From Parietaria judaica (taxonomy: Eukaryota; Streptophyta; Magnoliopsida; Rosales; Urticaceae), in contig OX940863.1 in NCBI GenBank assembly GCA_954871525.1, forward strand, positions 4,502,001 to 4,566,000: a stretch of DNA of 64,000 nucleotides, read 5' to 3'. Below, piece by piece: positions 38,370 through 50,695 of the stretch. The notes under the pieces were generated by a model, which was not told the DNA's origin, ran no database searches, and saw only the letters and a list, made by a program, of their open reading frames with translations. Position 1 is the stretch's first letter. Every line of letters begins with the position of its first letter. Position numbers and translations under genes: made by a program.

Positions 38370-38892
38370 TGTGAGCATAAGCTTGACTTAGTCCGTCACA
38401 CAGAGGAAGTCAGCCCGGGTACCGGCCAGAACCAAGGACGGATAGGAGTTCAGCCCAGCTCGGGTGAACACGAGCAGAACGTCCGGATAGAAGGCAAGCC
38501 CGGCCAGAGGCAGACGAGCAGGCCAGCTCGGGGACAGAGAAGCTGTCCGGGCAGGAAAGGGAAAGTCAGCAACTACCCAGCAAGGAAAGCTCGTAGCTTG
38601 AGGAGCAAGCAAAGATCAAGTCAAAGATTTGATAGGATTATTTAGGGTAGTTTTCTGATTTGGTGCGATTTGGTTAGCTAGGGTTTCGCCTATGTGAGGC
38701 TATAAATATACCTAGCATGTACACTTTGTAAAGAGTTGAGACCATTAGAGTTTGAGTTTACCTTCTTGTATTTTGCCTTCGATTATTAATCAGAGATATT
38801 CTTCTCCCATAAGTTTGTGTCCTTTATTTTTTCTGTTCGATTCCTTTGGTGTTATTCGTGTTCTTTGCAGATCCGTGAATTGGGATCCAACA
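38370..38892 (+). repeat. 5' LTR of Ty1-copia element
   Basis: It runs from TGTGAGCATAAGC to GGGATCCAACA. It has a TATA box (CTATAAATATACC near 38699) and a CCATTAGAG-containing start region. Confidence 0.95.
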
Positions 38893-38894
38893 AG

Positions 38895-38906
38895 TGGTAT
38901 CAGAGC
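38895..38906 (+). other. Primer-binding site (tRNA-iMet)
   Basis: TGGTATCAGAGC, the standard plant copia primer-binding sequence, lies two bases after the LTR. Confidence 0.93.
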
Positions 38907-38920
38907 TTCAATCGAAGAAC

Positions 38921-41473
38921 ATGTCTTCATCATCAGAGTCACCAATCGACGGAGCTCTGGTTGCGCAGAAACCAGAGACCAGAGAAGGCACAGTTACACT
39001 CCATTACCCCATGCTCACGAAGAGCAATTACGCCGTGTGGGCGTTGAAGATGAGGGTGAATCTGCAGGCGCAGGGAGTATGGGAGGCCGTAGAGAACGGC
39101 GGTGTCGAAGGGCGCAAGGAAAGAATGGCTCTAGCCGCTATCTACCAAGCAGTTCCGGAAGAAGTTCTTCTCATGCTTGCCGAGAAAGATTCCGCGAAGG
39201 AAGCATGGAAAACTCTTCAGACCATGCACATGGGCGCAGATCGCGTCAAGGAGACAAAGGTCCAGACCTTGAAGAGTGAGTTCGAGGTCATGAGGATGAG
39301 GGAGAGCGAATCAATTGATGATTTCGCTATGCGGCTCACGTCCATTGTGACCGGCATACGCTCGCTGGGAGACAAGGTGGAGGAGACCACCGTCGTCAAG
39401 AAATTTCTCCGAGCAGTGCCTCACAGGTACATGCAGATCGTGACGTCGATCGAGCAGTTCGGCGATCTCAAGACCATGTCGGTCGAGGAGGTTGTTGGTC
39501 GTCTCAAGGCCCACGAAGAGAGACTTCGGGGTTACGGTGACAAAGACGAGGAGAAGAACCTCCTGCTCACGCATGAAGAGTGGACGGCCAGACAGCGGAA
39601 AACCGGGGGAGCCAAGTTTTCTACAAGACCCTCAGGTCGGAACAGCTTTGGTGGAGAAGTCCGAGGACGCGGACAGGGTCGTGGACGGGGTCGAGGTCGG
39701 GACATGCGAGGTCGCGGCAGTGGATCTACCCGTCAGGAAGGCACGACCAGGAGAGACAAGAGCACAGTGAAGTGCTACAATTGTCAGAAGCTTGGGCACT
39801 TTGCATCTGAGTGCCGGAGCAGGAACCAGGGCGAAGAGGCGAATCTAGCGAGATTCCCAGACGACCAGCCGACATTGTTGTTTGCCGAGCAGGAAACGCA
39901 CCTGGACGAACAGAATGGCAAGTGTGACGCTAAGGCCCGGGCAGAAGTGATTAGTGTGCCGATCAGCCCAGGGGCCGGACAGACCTATCCGGAGGAGACC
40001 AGCGAGAAGGTTTTCCTCATCGAGGATAAGGTTATTGCAAACCTCCTCGTAGACGGAGAAAAGAAAGTCACTACCGACGTATGGTATCTAGACAACGGAG
40101 CTAGCAACCACATGACTGGGGACCGAGCTAAGTTTGAAGAGCTCGATGAGAAGATCACGGGCAGCGTGAAATTCGGCGACAGATCAGTCGTAGAGATCAG
40201 AGGCAGAGGGTCGATCCTGTTCGAGTGCAAGAATGACGACCAGCGTCTGATGACCCAGGTGTATTTCATTCCGAAGTTGAAAAGCAACATCATCAGTCTA
40301 GGACAGATGACTGAGATCGGGAACACGGTGGTGCTGCAAGGGTCCTACCTGAAGATGTGGACCAAAGAAGGAGAGCTGTTGACGAAGGTGGAGCGAACAC
40401 CCAACAGACTCTACAAGATTCTCCTGAAGACATGCCAGCCCGTCTGTCTTATGGCATCGATGGCAGACCCGGCTTGGCTATGGCACGCACGGCTCGGACA
40501 CGTGAATTTTCATGCGCTCAAGATGATGGGCGAGAAGAAGATGGCCTTCAGGGTTCCCAAGATAGAACACCCCGACCAGCTATGTGAGTGCTGCATGATC
40601 GCAAAGCAGGCGAGGATACCGTTTCCGATCAAGGCCAGGTTCCGAGCAGAGAGACCCTTACAGTTGGTGCATGCAGACCTATGTGGTCCAGTCACCCCAG
40701 CAACTTTGGTAGGTAACAAGTATTTTCTTTTACTTGTTGATGATTACAGTCGCTGGATGTGGGTTTATATGCTTAAGGAGAAAAGTGGTGCATTTGAAGT
40801 CTTCAAGAAGTTCAAGAAGATCGTGGAGAATGGCTCGGTGCACAGGTTAAAGGTCTTGCGTACAGACCGAGGAGGAGAATTCACCTCCCAGCAGTTCGGA
40901 GAGTTCTGCGACCAGGAAGGAGTTCAACGTCACCTGTCCGCACCCCACACGCCCCAGCAGAATGGCGTAGTGGAAAGACGAAACCGAACTGTGATGAACA
41001 CAGCGAGGAGCTTGCTCAAGAGCATGCAAGTTCCAGCCCGGTTTTGGGCAGAAGCAGTAAGACATGCCGTCTACCTGCTTAATCGTTTGCCGACCAAAGC
41101 ACTAGGAGAGCGTACCCCCTACCAGGCGTGGAAAGGGAAGAAACCCCACCTAGAACATTTGAAAGTGTTTGGATGCACCGCACACGTGAAGATTGTGGGA
41201 CCACATCTCAAGAAGCTGGACAACCGGAGTCAGAAGATGGTGTACCTTGGCGTTGAAGAAGGAAGCAAGGCACACAGACTCTACGATCCACGACGCGGCA
41301 GACTCCAAGTGAGCAGAGATGCTGTGTTCGAAGAGGAGAAAAAGTGGGATTGGCGCGACGAGAAGGGAGAACCCGAGCAGAACTCAGTGGAGTTCATTAT
41401 CGAAGACGACCAAGATGTTGCCGAGCAGAAGCAGCCCGGAACACCCAGCTCGGAACAGTTTTGCCGAGCATGA
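38921..41473 (+). CDS. Copia Gag-protease-integrase ORF
   Basis: 850 codons from ATG 38921 to TGA 41471-41473. The Gag region (UBN2-type) is followed by a Gly/Arg-rich stretch and the zinc knuckle [14 protein letters not shown] (39773-39814), which binds RNA. Protease has [10 protein letters not shown] near 40091 (active Asp in D-x-G-A). A GAG-pre-integrase [10 protein letters not shown] segment comes near 40480. The integrase core shows the three acidic residues in HADLCGP (about 40670), RTDRGGEF (about 40860) and [12 protein letters not shown] (about 40950). The ATG was chosen over upstream codons because it follows the primer-binding site and gives a normal Gag start. The frame ends before reverse transcriptase; the next frame's ATG overlaps the stop as ATGA (41470-41473). 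Confidence 0.93.
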   Translation: MSSSSESPIDGALVAQKPETREGTVTLHYPMLTKSNYAVWALKMRVNLQAQGVWEAVENGGVEGRKERMALAAIYQAVPEEVLLMLAEKDSAKEAWKTLQTMHMGADRVKETKVQTLKSEFEVMRMRESESIDDFAMRLTSIVTGIRSLGDKVEETTVVKKFLRAVPHRYMQIVTSIEQFGDLKTMSVEEVVGRLKAHEERLRGYGDKDEEKNLLLTHEEWTARQRKTGGAKFSTRPSGRNSFGGEVRGRGQGRGRGRGRDMRGRGSGSTRQEGTTRRDKSTVKCYNCQKLGHFASECRSRNQGEEANLARFPDDQPTLLFAEQETHLDEQNGKCDAKARAEVISVPISPGAGQTYPEETSEKVFLIEDKVIANLLVDGEKKVTTDVWYLDNGASNHMTGDRAKFEELDEKITGSVKFGDRSVVEIRGRGSILFECKNDDQRLMTQVYFIPKLKSNIISLGQMTEIGNTVVLQGSYLKMWTKEGELLTKVERTPNRLYKILLKTCQPVCLMASMADPAWLWHARLGHVNFHALKMMGEKKMAFRVPKIEHPDQLCECCMIAKQARIPFPIKARFRAERPLQLVHADLCGPVTPATLVGNKYFLLLVDDYSRWMWVYMLKEKSGAFEVFKKFKKIVENGSVHRLKVLRTDRGGEFTSQQFGEFCDQEGVQRHLSAPHTPQQNGVVERRNRTVMNTARSLLKSMQVPARFWAEAVRHAVYLLNRLPTKALGERTPYQAWKGKKPHLEHLKVFGCTAHVKIVGPHLKKLDNRSQKMVYLGVEEGSKAHRLYDPRRGRLQVSRDAVFEEEKKWDWRDEKGEPEQNSVEFIIEDDQDVAEQKQPGTPSSEQFCRA

Positions 41474-43491
41474 GTGAATCCAGCCCGGAAGAGACCCCGG
41501 ATACACCCAGGACACCAAGTCCGAGCAGGACCAGTCCGTCCAGCTCGGGAGATTCCTCCATAAAAGACGGCCCAAGAGGATTCCGTCCTCTAGCAGACGT
41601 TTACGATCAGACTCAAGAAGTGGAGATGAGCCTGGAGGAACTTTCTTTGTTGTGTGCAGAAGAACCAGCCAACTACCAGGAGGCAGCAGCCGAGCAGGAG
41701 TGGCAGGAAGCAATGAAGAAGGAGATGGAGTCCATTGAGAAGAACAGGACATGGGAGCTTACCGACCTGCCCAAAGGTCATAATCCCATTGGCCTGAAGT
41801 GGGTGTATAAGCTGAAGAAGGACACTGAGGGGAATGTCCTTAAGCACAAGGCAAGGCTGGTAGCTAAAGGCTACGTGCAGAGGAAAGGCATAGACTTTGA
41901 GGAAGTCTTTGCTCCAGTAGCTAGACTGGACACGATCAGACTCATCCTAGCCCTAGCAGCTCATCGAGGTTGGGCAATTCACCATTTAGATGTCAAGTCA
42001 GCATTCCTAAATGGTGACCTCGAGGAAGAAGTGTACGTCAAGCAACCAGAGGGGTTCGACATCACGGGCAAGGAGCAGAAGGTGTACAAGTTATCCAAGG
42101 CCCTGTACGGGTTGAAACAAGCGCCAAGAGCGTGGAACATCCGCCTTGATAAGAGCTTGAAGAATCTTGGATTCACAAAGTGTCTGAGCGAGCAGGCAGT
42201 CTACACCAGGAGTACCGGGCAGGAAACTCTGATCGTCGGAGCGTATGTGGACGACCTGATAGTCACTGGATCCAGCGCAGGAGGCGTAGAAGGATTCAAG
42301 AAGCAGATGATGGCCGAATTCGAGATGAGTGACCTCGGATTACTTTCGTACTACCTCGGTCTAGAGGTGGAACAGAAGAAGGACTGCATTACGCTGAAGC
42401 AGTCGGCCTATGCGAAGAAGATCCTTATGCAGTTCGAGATGACGGATTGCAACCCGAGCAAATACCCAATGGAGGCGAAGCTGCAGCTCGGGAAGGATGC
42501 TGAAGGGAGAAGAGTGGATCCCACGGAGTACAGACGTGTGATCGGGTGCCTGAGGTACCTCACCCACACCCGACCAGACATCTCACACGCAGTCGGGATA
42601 GTCAGTCGATACATGGAGAAGCCCACAAGTGCACACCAGCAGGCGGTGAAGCACATCTTGCGATACATGAAGGGCACGACAGACTACGGGATCCAGTACA
42701 ACAGAGGAAGTGGAGCAGAAGTACTAGTCGGCTTTACGGACAGTGATCTGGCCGGTGATATCGATGACAGGAAGAGTACCGGAGGGATGGCGTTCTACCT
42801 CAACGGAAACCTGATCACCTGGCAGTCTAAAAAGCAGCAGACAGTAGCTCTATCCTCATGCGAAGCAGAGTTCATGGCGGCAACCGCAGCAGCATGTCAA
42901 GCTATGTGGTTGAAGGGGCTACTTAGTGAAGTGACCGGATCCGAGCAGAGACCAGCTACTCTCTACGTGGACAACAAGTCTGCAATTGCGTTGATGAAGA
43001 ATCCAGTGTTCCATGGACGGAGCAAACACATTGACACGAAATTTCACTACATTCGTGAGTGTGTGGAGAAGCGAGAGATCATCGTGGAGTTCGTCAGCAC
43101 GAGGGAGCAACGGGCAGACATCCTTACCAAGGCTCTAGGGAGAGTCAAGTTCGAGGAGATGAGAGAGCTGCTCGGAGTGAAGAGAGTAGAAGCAAGTCAA
43201 GCTTACGGGGGAGAATGTGAGCATAAGCTTGACTTAGTCCGTCACATAGAGGAAGTCAGCCCGGGTACCGGCCAGAACCAAGGACGGATAGGAGTTCAGC
43301 CCAGCTCGGGTGAACACGAGCAGAACGTCCGGATAGAAGGCAAGCCCGGCCAGAGGCAGACGAGCAGGCCAGCTCGGGGACAGAGAAGCTGTCCGGGCAG
43401 GAAAGGGAAAGTCAGCAACTACCCAGCAAGGAAAGCTCGTAGCTTGAGGAGCAAGCAAAGATCAAGTCAAAGATTTGATAGGATTATTTAG
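41470..43491 (+). CDS. Copia reverse transcriptase-RNase H ORF
   Basis: The frame is open from 41344, with an ATG at 41470 overlapping the stop of the preceding ORF by a -1 shift. A Ser/Pro-rich linker leads to reverse transcriptase: [39 protein letters not shown] and the catalytic YVDD at 42244-42255. RNase H follows, with [24 protein letters not shown] and [15 protein letters not shown] motifs, and the usual ADILTKAL end near 43120. The frame does not stop before the purine tract. It continues about 276 bases into the 3' LTR and stops at 43489-43491. Either the two ORFs were one polyprotein split by an indel, or a -1 event or reinitiation at ATGA links them. Confidence 0.92.
   Translation: MSESSPEETPDTPRTPSPSRTSPSSSGDSSIKDGPRGFRPLADVYDQTQEVEMSLEELSLLCAEEPANYQEAAAEQEWQEAMKKEMESIEKNRTWELTDLPKGHNPIGLKWVYKLKKDTEGNVLKHKARLVAKGYVQRKGIDFEEVFAPVARLDTIRLILALAAHRGWAIHHLDVKSAFLNGDLEEEVYVKQPEGFDITGKEQKVYKLSKALYGLKQAPRAWNIRLDKSLKNLGFTKCLSEQAVYTRSTGQETLIVGAYVDDLIVTGSSAGGVEGFKKQMMAEFEMSDLGLLSYYLGLEVEQKKDCITLKQSAYAKKILMQFEMTDCNPSKYPMEAKLQLGKDAEGRRVDPTEYRRVIGCLRYLTHTRPDISHAVGIVSRYMEKPTSAHQQAVKHILRYMKGTTDYGIQYNRGSGAEVLVGFTDSDLAGDIDDRKSTGGMAFYLNGNLITWQSKKQQTVALSSCEAEFMAATAAACQAMWLKGLLSEVTGSEQRPATLYVDNKSAIALMKNPVFHGRSKHIDTKFHYIRECVEKREIIVEFVSTREQRADILTKALGRVKFEEMRELLGVKRVEASQAYGGECEHKLDLVRHIEEVSPGTGQNQGRIGVQPSSGEHEQNVRIEGKPGQRQTSRPARGQRSCPGRKGKVSNYPARKARSLRSKQRSSQRFDRII
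43207..43215 (+). other. Polypurine tract
   Basis: GGGGGAGAA directly before the 3' LTR start TGTGAG. Confidence 0.9.
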
Positions 43492-43738
43492 GGTAGTTTC
43501 CTGATTTGGTGCGATTTGGTTAGCTAGGGTTTCGCCTATGTGAGGCTATAAATATACCTAGCATGTACACTTTGTAAAGAGTTGAGTCCATTAGAGTTTG
43601 AGTTTACCTTCTTGTATTTTGCCTTCGATTATTAATCAGAGATATTCTTCTCCCATAAGTTTGTGTCCTTTATTTTTTCTGTTCGATTCCTTTGGTGTTA
43701 TTCGTGTTCTTTGCAGATCCGTGAATTGGGATCCAACA
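43216..43738 (+). repeat. 3' LTR of Ty1-copia element
   Basis: 523 bp, differing from the 5' LTR at about three bases. Its first half is also coding for the end of the pol frame. Confidence 0.95.
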
Positions 43739-43743
43739 CTCTC

Positions 43744-44405
43744 AAGACTCGAACCATATCATTACATCACATGACACGTACCCATCATCTCCGGGTACGA
43801 CCGACCAACAACTCCAATAACTAGAGCGTACCTTGTGTCAGACACGGTCTTGAGTTTGTTGTGTTTTGTCGGCGTTTTTAAGCTAAGTAAAATTTAAAAC
43901 CTTTAAAGTATTTATTAATTAATTTTTCAAATTTAATTAAAAAAATTAGGACTCTTTGCGCTTCATGCTTCATAATGTAAATATAATAAGATGTATAAAT
44001 AATGCATTTAACTTGGAAGCATCATCAAATTAATAACCCAAGGCCAAACCACGCGCATCATTCATCAGTACCGTTCATACATTTACAGATCTCATCATAA
44101 ACATCTCGACAATAATATATCACAATATATAATTATAATATAAATAAAAACATCAAAGCAAACACGATCGACGATCGTTGATTACAGTACTCTCTTAAAC
44201 CATAACGATCCCATTCCCACACATCATCAACAAACTCCGATCTTATTGTTCATCGCCTCTGACCACGCTCAACATGCATGTCACCATGCACGTACATCTC
44301 GTGAAAAGCTCTCGTGACTGATGATGATCATATAATTAGGTGTAGTTACACTTACATTGAACGTACACAAACTACTAAAACAAACCTTGCATGCACGCAT
44401 GGTCA
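43744..44405. other. Intergenic, peroxidase 3' flank
   Basis: The last 150-200 bases before 44406 are probably the peroxidase 3' untranslated region. No other gene is seen. Confidence 0.5.
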
Positions 44406-47033
44406 TCAGTGGAGCTTGTTGGCGAGGTTGCACTGCTTGCGGATCTCGCCCGCGTCCCCGGTGAGCGGGTTGTTCTCGGAGAGGAGCGTGATGGCGCGGG
44501 AGAAGTGGGAGAAGAAGTAGGGCTGGCTCTTGGCCATCTTCTTGACGAAGGGCTTGGTGCGGGCGTCGGTGGCGAGCTGGTGGTCGACGAGCATGAGGCC
44601 CTTGTTGTCCAGGATGTTGCGGTAGTAGTTGTTGTCCAGCACCATGGGCGTGCCCCGGTCGTTGCGCACGTACTGCACCGCCTTCGGGTCGGGGATGGCG
44701 TCGGGGCACTTGTACAGCATGTGCTCCACGTGCCCCGGGTTCAGGGCCGGGTCCACCTCCGGGTACAGCCGGTGCACCAGCTTCACGCAGTGGGTCCGAC
44801 CCACGCTGTGGGCCCCTACAGTCATAGTTGTTGTCACTTGTCACATGCGATGAGTCATGAGTTCTTGATGGCGAGACTTGTTAATAACTTGTTTTTCGTA
44901 TTAAAGCTTCACTGCACTAGTGGGCCACCTCAAGTCGTTATTTAAATATTTTATTCAGGAAAAAATAATGTGTAATTTCTTAAAATTGTATATTGCAATT
45001 ATATAATAGATAAAAAGGTACACCATTTAAAAATAAAAAATAAAAAAAATCTAAAGTTTAATAGGAATTGTGCTTCGCCTACTTAGCCACTTTCTCAGTC
45101 ACTAAATTAGGGCAATTAATTTATGAAATGCATTATTTATAGCATAAATAAACCTAATTTTTCTGCTATACTTGTCAGCTAATTAACTTCAACTTTCATA
45201 TTGGCACTGACACGTCATTATCTCTAAAAAAAATCATATGTTTTTTAATATTTTCTTTCACATTGTTATCAAAAAATAACTTTAAACAACCGTCAGAGCA
45301 CGAAATCTTTATGAAGAGAGCAACGACACTAATTTTTACTCAAACGGATCATTAATGCAATACTCTCTTGTCAGATAGATCATTAGCGCATTTTTTATTT
45401 ATTTTTTAAGATCCGTTGACGGACCAAGTCCTTACAAGAGGAACTATTGAAAAAAAAAAAAAAAAAAAACCCTCAATTAAGAATGGTATATTTAGTTTTT
45501 GTTATGTATAATTTGACTTTGTAGTCTAGTATTTATCCACATGCGTGCTTTTATGGATAAGCCTTAGGCGTGGTGTAATGGTCACAAAAGAAAAGTTTCA
45601 CATGAGAGTGACATTATAATGATATTTGGCCATACATAAGTGCAGAATGATGAGAGGTGTGTATTACCGAGCAAGGCGACAACGCCGGGAGTGTCGATGC
45701 CCATGTCGGCAAACCGCTGAAGAACAACGGTCATACTCTCATTGTGGTCGGGCAGATACTGCTCGAGTATCTCCGCCCTGCTCTTCCTTCCGTCTCTCCT
45801 CCCCGTTTTCAACGGAATGTGGGGCCCACCCAGCTGACAACCAACAATCACAGCAATATTTCAGATTTAATTATCCAAATATAAATAAGTTATTACTAAT
45901 TCTTCTGATTGATTTTGAGCAAGAGTTCATTGATGATAATTTGATTCTTCTAAAAGTTTATTATTTGACTTTTTCCAAAATTTTATCATCTTGCTGTTAA
46001 AGTAAAGTCCTCTCATATCCTATTCAACTCAGCTAACAAAAAATTAAATTTTTAAAAAATGACACGTATCCAAGATTTAACTAGACATTTAATTTAATCT
46101 GTAAATCGATTAAAAAGTGGGGAAAACTTTAGAAAAAAAGTTAAAATAATAAATTTTAGAATTTTTATCGAGAAAGACAAAAATTTACTTGACTACAAAC
46201 AATTAATATATTGACTATTTACGTTGTCGTTAACTTAAAAAAAAAACTATTTCTAGTTTAATCTTTTTAATAGACTGAAAAATAATATTGTTGTTTTAGT
46301 CAAGGAGAGGCGAATTCTTGGTCAGTAAAGTTGATGCATGCATGAAAAACAAAACAAAAACAAAAACAAAAACAAAAAAAAAACTAAGTGAGCTATGAAG
46401 ACACAGATCAGTTTCCGCCATGTTTAAGTTCAGATCCATGCATGTTTCCATGTTCAAGTGTATCAAACGACAAAAAAAGCAAGGCATGATGATGAGTAAA
46501 AGAATGGTAGTTTTACCGCGACGATGCCTTCTCTGGCGGAGAGGACGAGGATATCAGCGCAAGAGACGACACCCGGGCACTCCCTCTCGAGCGCCTCCTT
46601 GACTGTCTCGATGTACCTGAAGTTCCTCATCCCGAAGCTCCTGTCCATCTCCTTCTCCGACAGCGACCTCCGCGTCGAGTCCAGAAGCAGCGACGCGTCA
46701 CACGACTACACATACACATATACATACACACGATCAGCCCACTTCAACGAAGAAGAAGACGATGCTTTGATGGCGACCTTGTTGCTTGCGCATGCATACC
46801 TGAACAGCACAGTCGTGGAAGATGTTCCTGAGCCAGGAGAAAGCAGTGTTCTTGTGGCGCTTGTACAGAAGCTTCACCTGCTCCTTGATGATGTCCTCGG
46901 CCTGCGGACACGTGTCCTGGTAGAAGTTCATCGCCAGGCCCGGCTTGCTCTCCGCTGAAACGGTCAACGCCGAGACAGCAAGCAGAACCAAGGAGAAGAG
47001 GAAGAAGAAGAGAGAGGCTTTGGAAGTGGCCAT
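44406..47033 (-). CDS. PRX42: Class III peroxidase, PRX42-like
   Basis: Four exons on minus: 47033-46800, 46705-46517, 45833-45668, 44815-44406; 332 residues, normal for the family. A secretory signal peptide (about 1-27) sends it to the wall or vacuole. Haem peroxidase marks: distal Arg69 and His73 in LRNIFHDCAVQSCDASLLLD, a PGVVSCADIL segment, proximal His199 in LLGAHSVGRTHC, paired cysteines. It oxidises phenolics with hydrogen peroxide, in lignin or cell-wall redox chemistry. IFHDCAV replaces the common HFHDCFV. That change, plus KLLYKRHKNTAFSWLRN and IPDPKAVQYVRNDRGTPMVL, marks the unusual, highly conserved Arabidopsis PRX42 (PRXR1) subgroup. The Phe-to-Ala next to the distal His may narrow activity. 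All junctions are GT-AG. Confidence 0.95.
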
Positions 47034-47070
47034 TGTTGTCTGCTTGCTTTTTGGCAGTGCCGAGCGTTGT

Positions 47071-47077
47071 TATATAG
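47071..47077 (-). promoter_or_regulatory. TATA box of peroxidase gene
   Basis: CTATATA on minus (GGCGCTATATAACAACG), about 38 bases before the ATG, implies a very short leader. Confidence 0.6.
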
Positions 47078-47083
47078 CGCCAT

Positions 47084-47905
47084 GGAGGGTTAGTGCTGGG
47101 GCTAGAGTGAGAGGAAAAGAGGGACACGTGGTGGGAAGTGTCATAAATGAAAAGTTTTGGGGTCCTGATTTTGATGCTCTTTAACCTAGTAAACAATTAC
47201 AAACATGTAGTTACGTTACGCCCAGTATTTATTTACTGAAGAGCGTTTGAAAGTTGAGCAGCGACGTGTTTGTCACGGTTTCTTGAAAATTGGTTTTGGT
47301 TAATTATTCAAGTTTACAAGTCATTGTTTATTAAATATAGGTGATATTATCGTAGATTCCATAAATTTCATAGATTATAAATATAATCATATTATAATAA
47401 AACTAAATATATTTCTTAATTTTAGCTTTTGTATTGTTTAATAAAAGAGCTAGAAGACATGACAAAAGTCACTCGAGTGAATGAAATTATTGCTCTCAGT
47501 ATTGATTCACAAGAAAGAAACTGTCCAAAAGCAGTTATATATGAATATATATATATATATTAATATACATACTCACTGTCACAAACACACGTAATTGTTT
47601 GATTTTTTATGTCTTATTAAATAATCAGAGACCACTCATCTATAATTCCGACAGTGAAAAGTAAATCTCACTTATTTAAAAAAATAACTTAGGTATTTGG
47701 GATAAATTATATACAAATATCAAAATATAAAGTAACTATCTCAAATGTTAAAAGAATAACATTGATTAAATGTGTCTACCAACAAAGTAATATTAATTTT
47801 TAAGCAGGTCTAACAAAGTAATATAATATTTTATTTATTCTAATCAACTTTGTATGGTTTAACTTCTAGGAAAGATAATTGATTAGGTAAAAATATTTTC
47901 ACAGC
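47084..47905. other. Peroxidase promoter side and intergenic DNA
   Basis: It contains GGACACGTGGTGGG (G-box CACGTG, about 47125-47130) upstream of the peroxidase. The rest is AT-rich without a gene. Confidence 0.5.
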
Positions 47906-47913
47906 CTAGGCGG

Positions 47914-48713
47914 TAGGGCTGAAACCGGAATCGGGAACCGGGAATTTTATTATTTTTGTCCTTGTCCCGGGAAAATCAGGACACAATTTTTTTGTCCCGG
48001 TTTTGGTTCTATTTCTGAAAAGTCCTGTTTTTTTTTTTTAAATCAGAACCGGGACCGGAACCGGGACACCGATTAAAATCCCAATTTTTTTAGGATCAAA
48101 ATCCGGGACAAATCCGAGACAAAATCCAAGAGAGAAACATGAAAAATAGTTCACTAAGTACAAATCCAAAATGCAAAATACAAAATCCGAGTACAAAAGC
48201 AAAATACCAAATAGCAAATGCAAGATCCGAGTTCACGTCGTGAACTTCATGATACCAAATCCAAATCTAAGTGCAAAAAACCGAGTCTAAAATGCTAAAT
48301 AGTAAATACCGAGTAATAACAAATCAGTTTTTATAATAAAATGACATATAAGAAATGACATGTTAAATAAAATACCGAGTAATGGGCTGAATAATAAATG
48401 GCATGTTAAAATAATGGGCTGAAAAATAAAATAATTGATTAAAAACCTAACTAGTAAACGACATATAAGAAATGACATGTTAAAAAAATGATAAACTTAT
48501 AACAAAACGACATAAAACCGGAACCGGGACAAAAAAAAAAAGGGAATTTCAGGTTTTGAACTGGTTTTGGTTTTGGTTTTTCAAACCGGAACCGGGACGT
48601 CCCTTTTTAGGGTATGGTAAAAAAAAAAAACTGATTTTTTTACCAAAAACGGTCCGGTACCGAGACCAGAACCGGGACGAAACTGGGAACCGAGTACAAA
48701 TTTTTCTCCCCTA
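47914..48713. mobile_element. hAT-like MITE, 800 bp
   Basis: The ends TAGGGCTGAAACCGGAATCG and, in complement, TAGGGGAGAAAAATTTG bound it. The flanks CTAGGCGG (47906-47913) and CAAGGCGG (48714-48721) match 7 of 8. AACCGGGA motifs crowd both arms, as in the element at 23659-24244. Confidence 0.82.
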
Positions 48714-48721
48714 CAAGGCGG

Positions 48722-49915
48722 AATAAGTTTTATTTTATTTTTTAGTTTAAATTTATATAAAAAATTTAACTGAATCTCTTCTAATTTTTATTAAAATTTT
48801 CATGTAACATCTCACGTATAATTTCTTAAAAAATTTAAAATTAGCCTTCGAAATAATACGCAACCTCTTTTAACATCAGATATAACTGAAAAAGTGCCCT
48901 TCTTTTAAATTTGTATTTCAAACCTTAATATCATTAATTAGTTAAGTTGAGATGATCATGAAATCATATATTGGACTAAATCCTATTTGCAATGAATGAA
49001 AACATGTATTATTATTATTTCAAATATAATTGATATTGTATAATCGCTATATCTGACACTCTGATACTTGAATTATCCTGTTTGTTATGTGATGACATTG
49101 TTTCCATCGATCGTTATAGTTTCTTTATTAAAATGCAGAAATGAAGTACTGTACATGTTCTTATAAGAACATCTAATATTAATGTCTGAGCAATAAATCT
49201 TCTTAAATCTTATATAAATCTTTATTTTATTAATCGAAATGCTTTATCAGGGGACTCAAAATAGATAATATTGTGGACCTGGAAATAATTAATTAGCTAT
49301 TATGTTGATTGATAACGGAACACCAACTTTTACGAAAACAAATCAAATAATTGACGTGGGGTCACTAATCTCGATAATTAATTAGATTTTTCAAACAGCA
49401 ATTATGCATGATTAACAACTAGTTACCATGTACAGAAAATCGATACTCATATATCAATTACGTTTAAAATATTTTATATAAAAAAAAAAAAAAAAAAAAG
49501 TTTAAACATTTGACTATTTAAAGGATTTGAATAAAATGGATCTCGAGGCAAAAGGGCATGCTTGAATTTGACGTCTTATCCAAAATATTTAACCATATAT
49601 AGCTAACATATATATAGATACATCATTGTCTATGGGTTATAATTATAATAGCCCGTAGTCATAGACAACAATATAATTTTGTATATTATAACCTACAATA
49701 ATGCAAGTATGTTGAATAAGACATGCACATTATTACGTGTGTATGTACGTAATTTATATTCCTATCCTTTGGTCTATGTCCATGTATTTTTTTAATCATA
49801 TAATGAAGTTCCTTGATCTATTAGAGTTAATTTTTGTTTTTTTAAGGAGAAATGACTCGTAATTATATTATGTATGCAAGGCCATGATATATGTGAATTC
49901 TGAATACAGCGCATA

Positions 49916-50014
<99 letters not shown>

Positions 50015-50690
50015 GTTAATAATTCCAATTCCTAAATTATTATATTAGTGATCCTAAAGCACATCATTAGGATTAAGATTAGGATTTAGGAATATAGTTG
50101 CTTTAATGTATTCCAATTATTTAGACTATGTCTACTTATTTATAAGAGGTATTTAGTGGAAAGCTAAATCTACAAGCAAAATGAATGAGAATGATCGGTA
50201 AAGGAGTTCCAAGTAAATTAATTCAAAGGGCATTAATAATCAATTCCTATGTATTGTTGTTGATTATAATATCACATTGAATATTATACATATATATATG
50301 TTTATAATCATTAATGTGGCAATTGTTGTATGAAACTAGCAAAAAAGCCTATAATCTCAAAACACATCAAACATATTGTGTTTGGAGAGAAGAGGCATCA
50401 TGGTTATGAAAATGAGCAATAAATATTACAATCAATGAAATCAACGCTTATAAACTTTAGAGAAGAAAAAATGTAATAATGATTGACGCAAACAAGACCC
50501 TAATGGTGGTTAAATTATGCATTTCAATTTCCCAGTTCCAATGCATACATGATACACTACACTCTCTCACACCACCAACACTAACTTTTCAAACACTTGG
50601 ACTTTAGTGCTCTAAGGACCCACAAATTTTGCTACCCATTATGATTTATTTTTTTTGGTTTAATGGCTACTCTATTCATATATCTATAGT
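48722..50690. other. Intergenic with ATT microsatellite
   Basis: No gene seen. An A-rich run lies at about 49481-49499 and the ATT repeat at 49917-50010. Confidence 0.5.
49917..50010. repeat. (ATT)n microsatellite
   Basis: About 31 perfect ATT units, the longest trinucleotide repeat in the window. Confidence 0.97.
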
Positions 50691-50695
50691 TTTAA

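Larger units (their letters stand above)
38370..43738 (+). mobile_element. Young, nearly complete Ty1-copia retrotransposon
   Basis: The 5369-bp element has two 523-bp LTRs, a perfect 5-bp duplication CTCTC (38365-38369 and 43739-43743), a primer-binding site for initiator tRNA-Met, a purine tract and coding sequence in the copia order gag, protease, integrase, reverse transcriptase, RNase H. The LTRs differ at about three positions that I could find (near 38400, 38652 and 38741), about 0.6 percent. The only obvious lesion is a frame change between integrase and reverse transcriptase at about 41344-41473. Confidence 0.97.

Noticed and set aside
49917..50010. ATT array considered as a possible regulatory or CRISPR-like array
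   Set aside because: It is a simple trinucleotide microsatellite without spacers. No CRISPR array exists in this plant sequence.
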